Assembly: GCF_958979055.1 (NCBI RefSeq)
Contig: NC_084886.1
Coordinates: 2,623,001-2,687,000, forward strand
Direction of reading: 5' to 3'
Length of the DNA stretch: 64,000 nucleotides
From: Alnus glutinosa
Taxonomy: Eukaryota > Streptophyta > Magnoliopsida > Fagales > Betulaceae
Of this stretch, positions 1-11,299 are shown in pieces. Below the pieces are notes generated by a model. It worked only from the letters and a program-made list of their open reading frames with translations. It had not been told where the DNA came from and did not search any database. Position 1 is the first letter of the stretch; each line of letters begins with the position of its first letter. Made by a program: the position numbers and the translations under genes.

Positions 1-1477
1 GATCCAAATTGGCTGCAATCTCTTGTTTGAGGGGTCTTATAAAACAAACCTTTCACAATTGTATGTTTGGTTGTACCAAAAAAATAAACACAATTTTTTT
101 TTAATTCTATGAGATCTCGATTCTATTTATATTGAATTTCTTGAGATTTATGAGGAATTTATTAGGAATATGTATTTTATATTCTGCTCTACATACATGC
201 CAAATCCCATTTTATATAATCTTTACTTCTTCCTTTCTACTTGACATTATTTAAATTATAAAGTGACAGCAATCCTACTCCACTCCTGGATTGAAGAAAG
301 TTGTTTTCAACAGGATATGGAAATTGATTTTATCATGTATAGTTCAAAAAATAGAACATTTGCAAATAGTACTGAAAGATAGATTTAAGTTAATTAGTTC
401 AAGCATGTGGATACAAACTTTGGTAAGACTCGTATTTGGAAACGGGCTTGCAAGCGGAAAGTGTTTAACAACTTATAAACATGTGATTAATATTGCATTT
501 AAGTCGTGTGAGAAAAATACACCTAATCAACGTCCACGACATCTCACCTTATCAATACTGATCCAATGGTACTAATGATCGACTTAATACTTTAATCCAA
601 CTTATAAATTGCTCATTTCATTCTATAACTCAACCACAAAATTGCAACTCATTAGAGACAGACAAGAGGTATAAAGAAACCCCAAGTCTGACTTTAAGCA
701 GTTGCCTAAACAATATACAAAAATTACAAAGACACTTTGAAACATAAAGATACAAGAGAATAAACAAATAACCAAAAAAAATAACATTGCTAACATCAAA
801 GAAGAAGACACAGCCTACTGAGGTGGCGCGTGCAAAACACACGCCATTCCCCGAGGCTTTCCAAACAACAAACATCCACCGCCAATTACCAACCACCATC
901 AGCTATGCCGGCCTAAAATATACAGCGTGACCCACACGAGCCTGTCCATATAGAGATCCCCCCACGTGCATACCATGGGCAGGCAACAACGAGCTGCAAG
1001 TGTTAAAAGTTATCTGTGAGGTAAATGCCATCAATGCTAAAACTCATAGAACCAGTCGTTGGAGGAAGAGAGTGTACTCGATAGTCAAAAAGGATGTGCC
1101 AAAGATGTTTTAATTTAAGGTGTAACTGAAGGACACTTAGTTAGATAATAAATATTGAGAATGGGTTATGGAGGACGTGGGAGGGGGGAGACAACAGCAT
1201 GCAAAGTATCGAAAACACAACTAAAATATGCTTTGAATACTGTCCTTGGAAGTCTCATGTTGGACCTTACTGGAAACTCCAGCGCACGTGTGTTGGTCTT
1301 GACTTGAAAGAGTCGAAACCCTTTACGCAGCGACCTTTTTTATTTTTTATTTTTTTGGAATTGTGATCAACTAATTAATAAAAATTTAATTAGGAGTGTT
1401 TTTTTCTTTTCTTTTAAATATAGCTTTGTTATTAATCACGATATCGACTAATTCTAGACGTCATGTTTATTTTTTTA
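1..1477. other. Intergenic, no gene recognised
   Basis: AT-rich sequence with only short open frames of no recognisable family. Around 600-1000 there is a less AT-rich patch, with many stops, that may be old retrotransposon debris; I could not assign it. I see no exon-like reading frame with splice sites. Confidence 0.5.
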
Positions 1478-2526
1478 AAAAGGGATAAATACCCCATTGG
1501 TACCTGAGTTTTACGTGTTTTTAAATTTAGTACCTCAGTTTTGTTTAGTATCATAGGTGGTACCTGAATTAAGGGTAAAAACCCATTTGGTACCTCTGTT
1601 AGATTTTCCGTCCAAATTTTAACGCCTCGCCAGCGGTTGACACGTGGCACTACATAAAAAAAAATTAAAAATTAAAAATTAAAATATTTAGAAAATGATT
1701 AAAAATAATAAAATTTTAAAAAAAAAATTAAAAAAAGAAAAAAGAAGAGGGGTGGCTGAGCCACCCCCTTGGCCGGTCTGTCCGGTCTGGGGTGGCCGAA
1801 CCACCCCATAGGGGGTGGTTCGGCCACCCCACAGTTGAAAAAAAAAAAAAAAAAAAAAAAATTTGAAGGGTTTTGGCCCTAGGGGGTGGCCGAACCACCC
1901 CCTAGGGCCACAGGGGTGGTTCGGCCACCCCCAGACCGGCCGGACTGGGGGTGGCCGAACCACCCCTGTGGCCCTAGGGGGTGGTTCGGCCACCCCCATG
2001 GGCAAACCCTCAATTTTTTTTTGAAGGGTTTTGGCCCTAGGGGGTGGCCGAACCACCCCCTAGGGCCAAAACCCTTCAAATTTTTTTTTTTTTTTTTTTT
2101 TTTTCAACTGTGGGGTGGGGGGTGGTTCGGCCACCCCAGACCGGTCAGACCGGCCAAGGGGGTGGCTGGGCCACCTCCTTGGCCAAAATGGGGGTGGCCG
2201 GCCACCCCCATGGTGGCCAAGGGGGGTGGCTCAGCCACCCCTCTTCTTTTTTCTTTTTTTAATTTTCTTTTTTAAAATTTTATTATTTTTAATCATTTTT
2301 TAAAGATTTTAATTTTTAATTTTTAATTTTTTTTTATGTAGTGCCACGTGTCAACCTCAGCGGTTGACACGTGGCGAGGCGTTAAAATTTGGACGGAAAA
2401 TCTAACAGAGGTACCAAATGGGTTTTTACCCTTAATTCAGGTACCACCTATGATACTAAAAAAAACTGAGGTACTAAATTTAAAAACACGTAAAACTCAG
2501 GTACCAATGGGGTATTTATCCCTTTT
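1478..2526. mobile_element. Fold-back (long terminal inverted repeat) transposon, non-autonomous
   Basis: Arms of about 200 bp at 1478-1670 and 2335-2526 are near-perfect inverted repeats. The outer ends read AAAAGGGATAAATACCCC on each side, and GGTACC recurs several times within each arm. Both arms carry a CACGTG motif in CCACGTGTCAAC. The core (about 1745-2250) is made of many GGGTGGCCGAACCACCCC-type palindromes separated by poly-A and poly-T runs, so the whole element can fold on itself. Open frames across the core are proline/glycine repeats from the palindromes and are not genes. No transposase is present. I could not fix a target-site duplication because the flanks are A/T runs. Fold-back or Mutator-like MITE is the likely class. 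Confidence 0.8.
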
Positions 2527-5500
2527 AAAAATGATATAACTTTTAAAATTATCATTTAATCTTTTGATAGATCACTTTTAAATTTTAGTCAAATAATGAT
2601 TTAAAAAGTATATCAGTTTTAAAGGGATATAAGAAGAATATGAAGAATAAACTTAGCAAGTTCTCATTAAATACTCAATCAGTTGTTGGTTTACTCCATG
2701 TTTATTTTCATTTCAATTAAATACTCAATCAATCGGTTGTTGGTTTACTTGTTGAGAAATCGTTTGAGTCAAAAAAATGCGAATATTATTTAAGTATTAA
2801 TTAAATGATTAAATTTATAATTTTTTTTATCAACTTCTAGCTTTTAAACTAATTAGTTATTTAACAACGCCGCTAAATGTAGAGATATGTTTGCTAATAT
2901 GTTTTGAATGATGTATTTTATTTTTTATTTAAAAAAGTGTATTGATGTGCAGTAAATATGAAAGCAGATTATTTTTAATGTTTTTATTTTTCGGGGGGAA
3001 GGGGGAGGGAGGGGATTTGTTAATTTTTTAGTTTTGAGGAAAAAAATCATTCCACTGCACTTTGATATTTGTCTTTTTGAACAAGATAATTAAGTACAAA
3101 AAAGAAAAGAAAAATAAAATATCGCAATTCAGATATTTGCCTTGAACAAGATAAGTACGTAAAAAGAAAAAGAAAAAAAAAAAAAAACAAAAAAAAGGTA
3201 TCGCAATTCAGACATTCAAGAAAAGTAGTAAACTGAAATTCGAAATGAAATATAAGAATAATAATGTTAGAAGATAAGTACAGCCGTGCACAGAAATATT
3301 CAATTTTTTTTTTTTTTTTAAAAAAAATAAATTCAACTTTAATTCATTCACAAGAACATGTTACTCTTAAACAATAAACCTAAAAACTGATATAGCTGAG
3401 CTAAAACAGTAATCTTGCAGAAAATGAGAAAATTTTTAATTCTAAAGAAATTAAAAATTTTCCAGCTCTATATATCTATCTTGGACAAAGCCAAAGACTT
3501 GTATGTACAAAACGGACTAAGAATCAAAACGGTGTTGATTAAGGGCTTGATCCTTTGCAGAGTTTTCAACCTTGTCAAGATTAACAATCTTTTTGTACGG
3601 GTTGAGATGTGGACACCGATCTAAAAAGAGAAAGAACAACCCCTTGCAGGAGTTGAAGTGGGACTGGCTCTATTATAAACAGAACAAAATTTCTATAGAA
3701 AGGATCTAACTTAAAAAAATAAATAAATAAATAAAATGTAAAGCGAACTGGGCATAAACTTTAAAAAAATGTAATATATATACGTATTTTATTAAATTTT
3801 TGAATTTGATTAAAAGAACGCATACCCTAGCCATTATCATCCTTCCACAGTTCCACTACCACTTAATCATAGAACAATTATTATTATTTTGTTCTATTTC
3901 TATTATTACAATTATTACAATTCAAGTTTACAGAAAAACCAGCTTATCAAGTTATGTATGCGGTTTAAAACGACAAGACCAAAAATAGTTCAGATTTCAA
4001 GCTGAAATTGTGTGGCGCAATGAAAATATTAGATTAGAGTGGCCGGGGAAGAATCCTTTTAAATGACTGGTGAGGTTATCAAACAAAATCTTCTAAATTT
4101 AAACCCTCCTAACTTGTCATGATCAGCTAAACAACATGAATTCTTTCCGTTTGAAATTAGTGAGTTAAAGATTAAGTAAATAGATTGAATTATGATTGAT
4201 TAATATAATTTCATATTAATGTCTTGTGACGATTCAAACTTGACAAACAATATTTAAAGCTGATAATTTTTTACACAATTTATAAATTTATACAAACTCA
4301 ACATAAAAGTAAGAGTTAAGATTAAAGAATTTAACGCATTTAATTAGAAAAATTGAATCAAAATTAACTTATATAATTTTATAATCATATTGAAATATAA
4401 TTTAGGCCTATCCGCTAACATAAATTACCACATTTAATTATTATTTTATTAAGTTACACTTGCGAAAAATAAAAAATAAATAAAAAAAATAAATAAAAAA
4501 AAAAAAGAAAGAAAAGAGAAAAGAAAAGAAAGGGCGGTTAAACCAGCATCTTTGCACTTCCACCTATTGCTTTGAATAGGGTTATAGTCCCTAATGTACT
4601 GCCAAATTTTGAGTGGGAGACGTACTTGTGGGTGTTTTTAATAGTCAACATAATTACCCAGTCCATCCTTATCAACGTTTCTTTAAGCCTAAGAGCCTTA
4701 CAGTAACTGTTGGATAATAGAAAAAAAGGAGAGAAAAAAAAAAACGAGACAAAATGGCGGGTTTAATGTTTGTTAAGAGTAAGGTAAAAAAAAAATAAAA
4801 AAATATTAACAAATAATTCAAACATAAAACTCTCTAAAAACTAGTAAAAAAAAAAAAACTAAAAAAAAGAAAAGAAAACTTGATCGACTCTAGCATGGAG
4901 CCAAACAAGATTAAGATTTTGCGAATTGGGGGTTCTGAAAATAATAGACGAAGAAGAGGAAAAGTCGGACAAAGGAAATTAAAAGCGGGTACACCAAATC
5001 AAGCATTACGAGTAGTCAAAATAGCAACATGAAAAAGTTAGTACCATGCACCAGCTCCAGAGGGCAATTATTACCCTCCGGTCTTAGCATACTCTCAGAG
5101 CGTACTATTAAGCCACATCCTGGCCCCACCCATCGCCACGTGTACGGACCAGCTAACTTCGACTAACCCCTTCCCCTCCCCAATCAAACCGTAGAAACAG
5201 GATACAAATTTCAAGGACAAGTGGGTATTCCGTAATTTCATCACAATGTTAAGAACTTAAGATGGAAAAAGGACATTTTTAGCAACTTGGGGTTGAAGAG
5301 AAAGTGGAGAAAAAAAGGAAAGAGCCAAAGCCAGTAGTGTGGACTTGAAGAGAGACAGATAGACGGTCTCGTAGAGAGAGAAAAAGATTTTATTAGTGCT
5401 GTGATTACTGTTACTTGGGGAAGAGACTAGATGGAAAACAAACTAAGCGCCCGGTAAGCGGTAAAACAATCAGTACCCACCGGAAAACCACTCTCCAAAT

Positions 5501-5548
5501 TGTCTTTCAGGTGGTTTTAGGAGCGGCGAGGATTTTTCGAAGCTCGCC
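2527..5548. other. Intergenic, upstream region of the TEL gene
   Basis: Very AT-rich with many poly-A tracts and no convincing gene. About 2540-2650 resembles a worn copy of the MITE family also seen near 22920-23100 and 24656-24837. The last 300 bp, from about 5250, are purine-rich (GAGA tracts near 5340-5390) and probably contain the promoter and 5' leader of the gene starting at 5549. I could not place a clear TATA box. Confidence 0.45.
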
Positions 5549-8119
5549 ATGGGAGAAACCGGGATTGTCCGGTTTCCGGGAAACCTAGACCCTAGGGCGC
5601 AAGAGTTCAGGCCTAGAAACCCTAACAACCAGGCCCAACTGGCCCTCTTCAGGCCACTGCAGCAGGCGGTGCCCCAGGTGTACTACCCGTACGCAGCGAG
5701 CGAGGTGCAAGTGCAAGTGCAGCTGGTGCCGTTTTGCGAGGCTGCCGTTGGATACGGGTGCCAGGTGGCAGCAGCACCCCCGGCGTACGTTAGCGCCCCG
5801 GGGGTGAGGGTTCAGGCGGCGGTTCCGGCTCCGTCTTCAGCGGCGACGCGAACGCTGGTGCTGAGTTCGGTGCCGTGTGACGTCAGCGAGGGGACGGTGA
5901 GGCGGGAGCTGGAGGGGTTTGGGGAGGTCAGGGGGGTCCAGATGGAGCGAATCCGGGAGGGGATTGTGATCGTCCATTTCTACGATTTGAGGCATGCAGA
6001 GGAGGCCCTCAGTGCCATTCGTGACCAGCACATGCAACAACAGACCAGGCTCAGGAACCACTACTACACTAGCTGTTCAACCACAGCTTTGTCCCCACTG
6101 CCCCCGCCGGCGCGTGGGCTTATTGCTGGCCGGACCGTCTGGGCCCAGTTCAGCATCCCGTCGCCCACCTACGCCGTTTGGGAGGGACACAACCAGGGCA
6201 CCATCGTCATCTTCAATTTGGACTCCCAAGTCTCCAAAGCCGCTCTAAAAGAAATCTTCGAAACTTTCGGTAGGTAAATTTTTGCTTTTGCTCTCTTAAG
6301 AGATCTGAAGGCTTTTTCAAGGAGTTGTTTTGTAGTTATTGTTTTGTGGGGCTAAGGCTTTATCCAAGGTTGCGGTATTTATTATATTGGGTTGATTTAG
6401 GCCCGGTGAAAGAATTGAGAGAGACACCATTGAAGAAGCACCAGAGGTTCGTGGAGTTCTACGATGTGAGAGACGCGGCCAAGGCTCTCGGAGAAATGAA
6501 CGGCAAAGAAATTCACGGCAAGCCGGTCGTTATAGAGTTCAGTCGACCCGGTGGTCATAGCAGGAAGTTCTTCAACGCGCCAAGCCCAGCGTTCTCGGCA
6601 AACTTCCATCACACGAAATCTCCGAGATACCCTCCAGTCCTATCGCCGCCAACTCCTCCTCCGCCGCCGCCGCCTCCTTTACACCGGAAATTATCGGGAC
6701 GGCTCGGTCCAAACGTGTCTCGTTCACATCTCTCTCAAACACAGTTTTCCATAAAGAAATCGAGTTTCAGTAAGGGAAGCCCCAAGAGCGCAAATCTTGA
6801 AGCCGAAGTGGCTTCGATGAGTCTGGGTGGCGACGTTGCGAATGGAATTGAAGAGAAGGAAACGAATGGGCCTCCGAAGAGGAACGCAAAGAAGTGCCCA
6901 AGCAATAACTCCGCAGTGGCTGGAAAGCAGCCTAAGAGTAGTAGGCCGTGGAAAGGTAGACAAGCAAAGAAGTTCGATAGCCGTTTTCTAATAAACGAGG
7001 ATGCCATATTGGAACCCAATTGCAGAGATTCCAGAACCACTGTCATGATCAAGAACATACCAAACAAGTACAGGTCGGTCGGTCGTTCTTCTTCTGTGTT
7101 CTATTACTTCATTCTTTCCCACTCCTTGGCATATGTTATTGAGAATAATATTCGTGCGGGTATTGTTATTTTTTGTTCAAATATATTGTTTTAACTTGTT
7201 TTGCAGTCAGAAGCTGCTCTTGAACATGCTGGACAACCACTGTATCCACTGCAACGAGCAGATTGCCGACGGCGATGTCCAGCCTTTGTCCTCCTACGAT
7301 TTTGTCTATCTGCCCATTGATTTCAAGTAATCTATCTACCTGCTATTCCTTTAATCAATATTATGCTTTAAATATAATTTATTTGAAGCTTTGATCCCAT
7401 ATATATGTCATGGTATAATCATTGAATGAGTTACTAATATGGATGGCATACGTTTATTTTGCTTGAAACGTTTCGTGGAAGCAGCAACAAGTGCAATGTG
7501 GGATATGGATTCGTGAACATGACGTCCCCGCAGGCAACCTGGAGGCTTTACAAGGCCTTTCACCTTCAACATTGGGAGGTCTTCAACTCCAGAAAAATTT
7601 GTGAAGTTACATATGCAAGAGTTCAGGTATTTCCGTTTCCTTGAAGGTGCTCCTTTTCTCCCCCTAAAATACTGAACATTTTGTCCTACTCATCTAAAAA
7701 ATATATATATTTTTTCCGTCTACTTTTCTGAATCAATTTAAAAACAAAAGGGATTGGAAGCGTTGAAGGAGCATTTCAAGAACTCGAAGTTCCCGTGCGA
7801 GATGGACCACTACCTACCAGTGGTGTTTTCACCACCTCGAGACGGGAGGCAACTGACGGAGCCTCTCCCCATAGTTGGCCAGAACAAGCAGCCCATCTCC
7901 ATTGGTCTCTCTAGTCCAAAAGCTGATGAGATGGACGGTCACGATACGCTAGGAGATGACGGCAAAAATGTCCAAGACTGTGACGACGCTGACCAATACC
8001 AATGCGACGTACTGATGATACACATGGCTGCCAGTAGCAACAGCAACAGCGACCCAAACGTCGGCGTTGCCGTCAACAGTGATGATGATTATGGAGATGA
8101 TCAAGACAGAGAAAAATAA
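5549..8119 (+). CDS. TEL: TERMINAL EAR1-like (Mei2-type) RNA-binding protein, 5 exons, 674 aa
   Basis: Exons by eye: 5549-6269, 6401-7073, 7207-7326, 7485-7626, 7751-8119. All introns are GT-AG and the frame stays open through 675 codons including the stop. The N-terminus has [12 protein letters not shown], typical of TEL proteins. RRM1 lies near residues 100-170. RRM2 is near 216-290 and is split by intron 1. Then come a proline run and a basic Ser/Lys linker. The C-terminal Mei2-type RRM3 is near 449-545 ([12 protein letters not shown], then [12 protein letters not shown]). The tail is acidic and low in complexity. Maize te1, rice PLA2/LHD2 and Arabidopsis TEL1/2 are of similar size and restrain leaf initiation and differentiation at the shoot apex, presumably by binding RNA. 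The product here is inferred to be nuclear or cytoplasmic and meristem-expressed. Which paralogue it is cannot be told by eye. Confidence 0.93.
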
Positions 8120-8906
8120 ATTCACATATCATGTCTCATTTATTTTTGCTGCACGGAACTGGCTGCACCCCCACCCCACCCCCAATAGGTGGTCGTTGAG
8201 CACCGAGCCATCCTTAGATAGGCCACCCATCAGCCTGCCTTTGTGTCATTCTCAGGTTGTGACCTGACTACCATCACTTCCATTTACTCTCTCTCTCTCT
8301 CTCCCTCTCTCTCTGCAAGGAGATGCTAGTGTTTTTTGTTTTTTTTAATAGCTTTGGTACCAAAATTGTAATTCAGAAAAAGAAAAAAAAAAAAGAATGT
8401 AGCTTTTGTTACATGGAATTTAGATTATATTTGACAATGGGATAATCAGTTTTCTTTGTTTTCTTCTTTTTTTCTTGTTAAATATGTTGTATATATACAT
8501 TGGAAATGTTGAAGATTCTTTTAATTCTCTTCAATGAGAGAATTTCTTCTCGATATTTTCTGTGTAAACTTTCGGAGATGAGAGGGACGGACGGACCATT
8601 GGATAAAGAGGAGCCACCTCTTTCGCCGATATATGGGCACGCAGGTGGTTGCCATCCAGCAGTTGTACGTCCCTTTTGCGCTTTTTGGCTAACTTGCACT
8701 GTTCTTGGCAGGTCCGACCTATCTATGCTTTTTATAGGAAAGTATGGATTATATGTAACATCCAATTTCGGTGTTTTTATTTTCTGTTTAATTATGTGAT
8801 TTATTGTTAGCAGCATAAATGGATCCGAAGTTGCAAATTTGTGTGCTAGAAATATCATTACCATAAACACTCACGTGTCCCAGTGCAATGATATCCAATA
8901 TTGCAC

Positions 8907-8962
<56 letters not shown>

Positions 8963-9978
8963 GATATATATATTACAATATTTTATTTGCTTTAGAGTTA
9001 TGATATCTTTTGGTGTAGAATTCAAATAATTAATCATAAAAAAATATATTTCAAAGAGTGTTGGTTGATTGCTTTGAGTAGAGTGGAATTAATCCCACTA
9101 TGTTTGTTAGATTATTAATTTTTTCTTTTATTTTCTGTTCTTAAAACAAAAATATTAACAAATAACTTTAAATACAAAACACTGAAATATATCTGCGTCG
9201 CATCGCAACACGAAATAAGGACAATGCAGTTATGTTTCTTGAGAAGCTTCATTACAGGAGCTGTTTCTTTCTTATCTGTAATTTTTATTATTATTATTAT
9301 TATTTTTTTGATGAATTTCTTAACTGTAATTTGCCATTACGTTAATTAGGAATTGATAATTTGGGCCATGTTGGTTTGGAAGCTGGAATTCCAATTACTC
9401 ATCTATAATATCGTGCAGAAATTTCTTTCTTTTTTCTCATGATCTCTTCGGATTCAATATTCTCTGTGCCTTTTTACACTTCCCACAATGTTTACGCGGC
9501 CTGAGACTCTGAGAGAGTGCCATGTTTGAAACTGATATATAACTGAAGTTACACTAGGTACGTAGGTTAACCAAGTCTTAATGTATTCTTCATATTGATT
9601 AAACTGAATAAATCATAATATTAATGTTTTCTTCGTATTGATTAACGTATGTTACACTAAGTAGGTTAACCAAGGTTAATCAATTGATTATATTATTTTA
9701 GTTGATGTTATTGCCATTGTTATTGTCGTATTCATCAATTATATCAATTATAGATGAATGGTGGATGGAGGAATGCTCTTCTTACATCCAGTCTATTGTA
9801 CTTGCTGAGCAAGTTTCATCTTCCTGATTTATGAGAATCATTATTTCCTTAATAAAAAAAAAAAAAACTCTTTTAGGGAAAGTTTGACTTCTTAGAAATA
9901 ATTAAAATATAGTTTGACAATTAAATTCGAATATTAAAGAGTTCGCATGTGTATATGTGCATAATATATGGTTATTCT
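8120..9978. other. TEL 3' flank and intergenic sequence
   Basis: The probable 3' UTR carries a short CT tract near 8288-8316. The patch at about 8560-8720 is less AT-rich but has no supportable gene. The rest is AT-rich sequence with no gene or clean repeat. Confidence 0.4.
8910..8973. repeat. Compound microsatellite (TC)n(TA)n
   Basis: About 17 TC units run directly into about 10 TA units, followed by a short imperfect TA stretch. Such compound tracts are usually highly variable in length between individuals. Confidence 0.95.
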
Positions 9979-10080
9979 GTCTCCAAGAAGTAGTTGAATC
10001 GGTTGGAGACCACGTCTTATGAAGCGGAAGTCACTAGTTCGAATCATCGTTTCCTTCTTGCGTGGACACGTAAAATACAA
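9979..10080 (+). mobile_element. tRNA-derived SINE copy 1
   Basis: The copy has an internal RNA polymerase III promoter layout. An A-box-like TAGTTGAATCGGTTGGAGA is followed about 30 bases later by a B-box-like GTCACTAGTTCGAATC. A conserved tail with TTGCGTGGACACGTAAA then runs into A/T-rich sequence. The same layout and words recur at 14091-14195 and 50606-50700, which identifies a dispersed family and not a chance match. This copy keeps the best B box (GTTCGAATC). The element encodes no protein. Confidence 0.75.
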
Positions 10081-11252
10081 ATATATATATATTTGGTTAT
10101 TCTAAATTTAATGAAAACTAAATATTCATTTACTTTTCAAAAATATGTGACTTTCGCATATGTTCAAATCTCAATATCAAATCAAAGATTAGAACTCGCA
10201 ATTATTGCTTGCTCATTTTTTCGATTGGAGAGAGATAATTGCATAGCAAAAATATACCCAAAGTAACAATATTAAAAAATAGAAAATAGAAAGTTTCATT
10301 TGAGAAATTTATAATTTCGAGTAACAAACTAACAATAATTACTTAAAATGATGGTATTTATCTTTCGCTGAAGACTAGATTCAGTGTTTATGGTTTTGAA
10401 GATAATAGTAATCGACCATGTGCTTCGAATAGAGAGCACTTCCTATTATAATTTATTTTTTATTCATAACTAAAATAACTGTTTAATTTGTTTCTCGTGT
10501 GTGTATATACATTAAATTATTATTATTTTCATAAAAATACACATTTATTTACGTTTGTGATGGGATAATATTTCAAGTGTAGTATATATTATTATTTTAC
10601 AAGACTCATTTTGTTGATTTGATCTGTTAATGTTTTTTGAGATTGGATATAGTCTTTTCTTTAAGGCATGTGTGATAGACGGAAGGGTCATTTTAGTGAC
10701 AACACAATTTTTTTTTTATTGGAATTGAATCAAAATTTTTAAATTATTCAAAATTTATAATAAATCAATAATAATAATAATTTTTTATAAAAAGCTTCAA
10801 AACATAAATTATAGTAGTCACATCAACCTTAAAGCCTCTTATGATGGACTCCTTAAGAGCTTTGTGGGTCGTGTCACGTGTGATCGCCCCCAACAACGTT
10901 TGGAGGTGGTTGCGACCACTCTCATTATTCTGTTACGGTGGCAGGTCCTAGAGGTGGTCGGCCACTTATATAATGTTTTGATTTTTTTATTTGTTATAAA
11001 GTTGAAGTTTAAAAAAAAAAAAAAGGAAGAAAAAGAAAAGAGAAGAAGAAAGAGTTAAAAACTTATTATGTTCTCCAATAAATTGCCACTTCTCTATTTT
11101 TTTTTTTAGAAGAATAGTTATTTCTTTAAGAGAAATATGCAACCAATAGTCACTATGAAATCATTAAAAAAAATAGAGAGGATTAATATGATCATTAATA
11201 AAGGATTTCGTATAGATTTTTTATAGTTGGAGTGGAATTGCGAGAAATTACT

Positions 11253-11299
<47 letters not shown>

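Noticed and set aside
1745-2250. Regularly repeated palindromes that could suggest a CRISPR-like array
   Set aside because: Units are palindromic, unevenly spaced and lie within a transposon of a plant genome; there are no unique spacers of constant length.
1688-2303. Overlapping open frames on both strands rich in Pro, Gly and Phe
   Set aside because: They are produced by the GGTGGCC palindromes and poly-A/T runs of the fold-back element, not by a coding gene.
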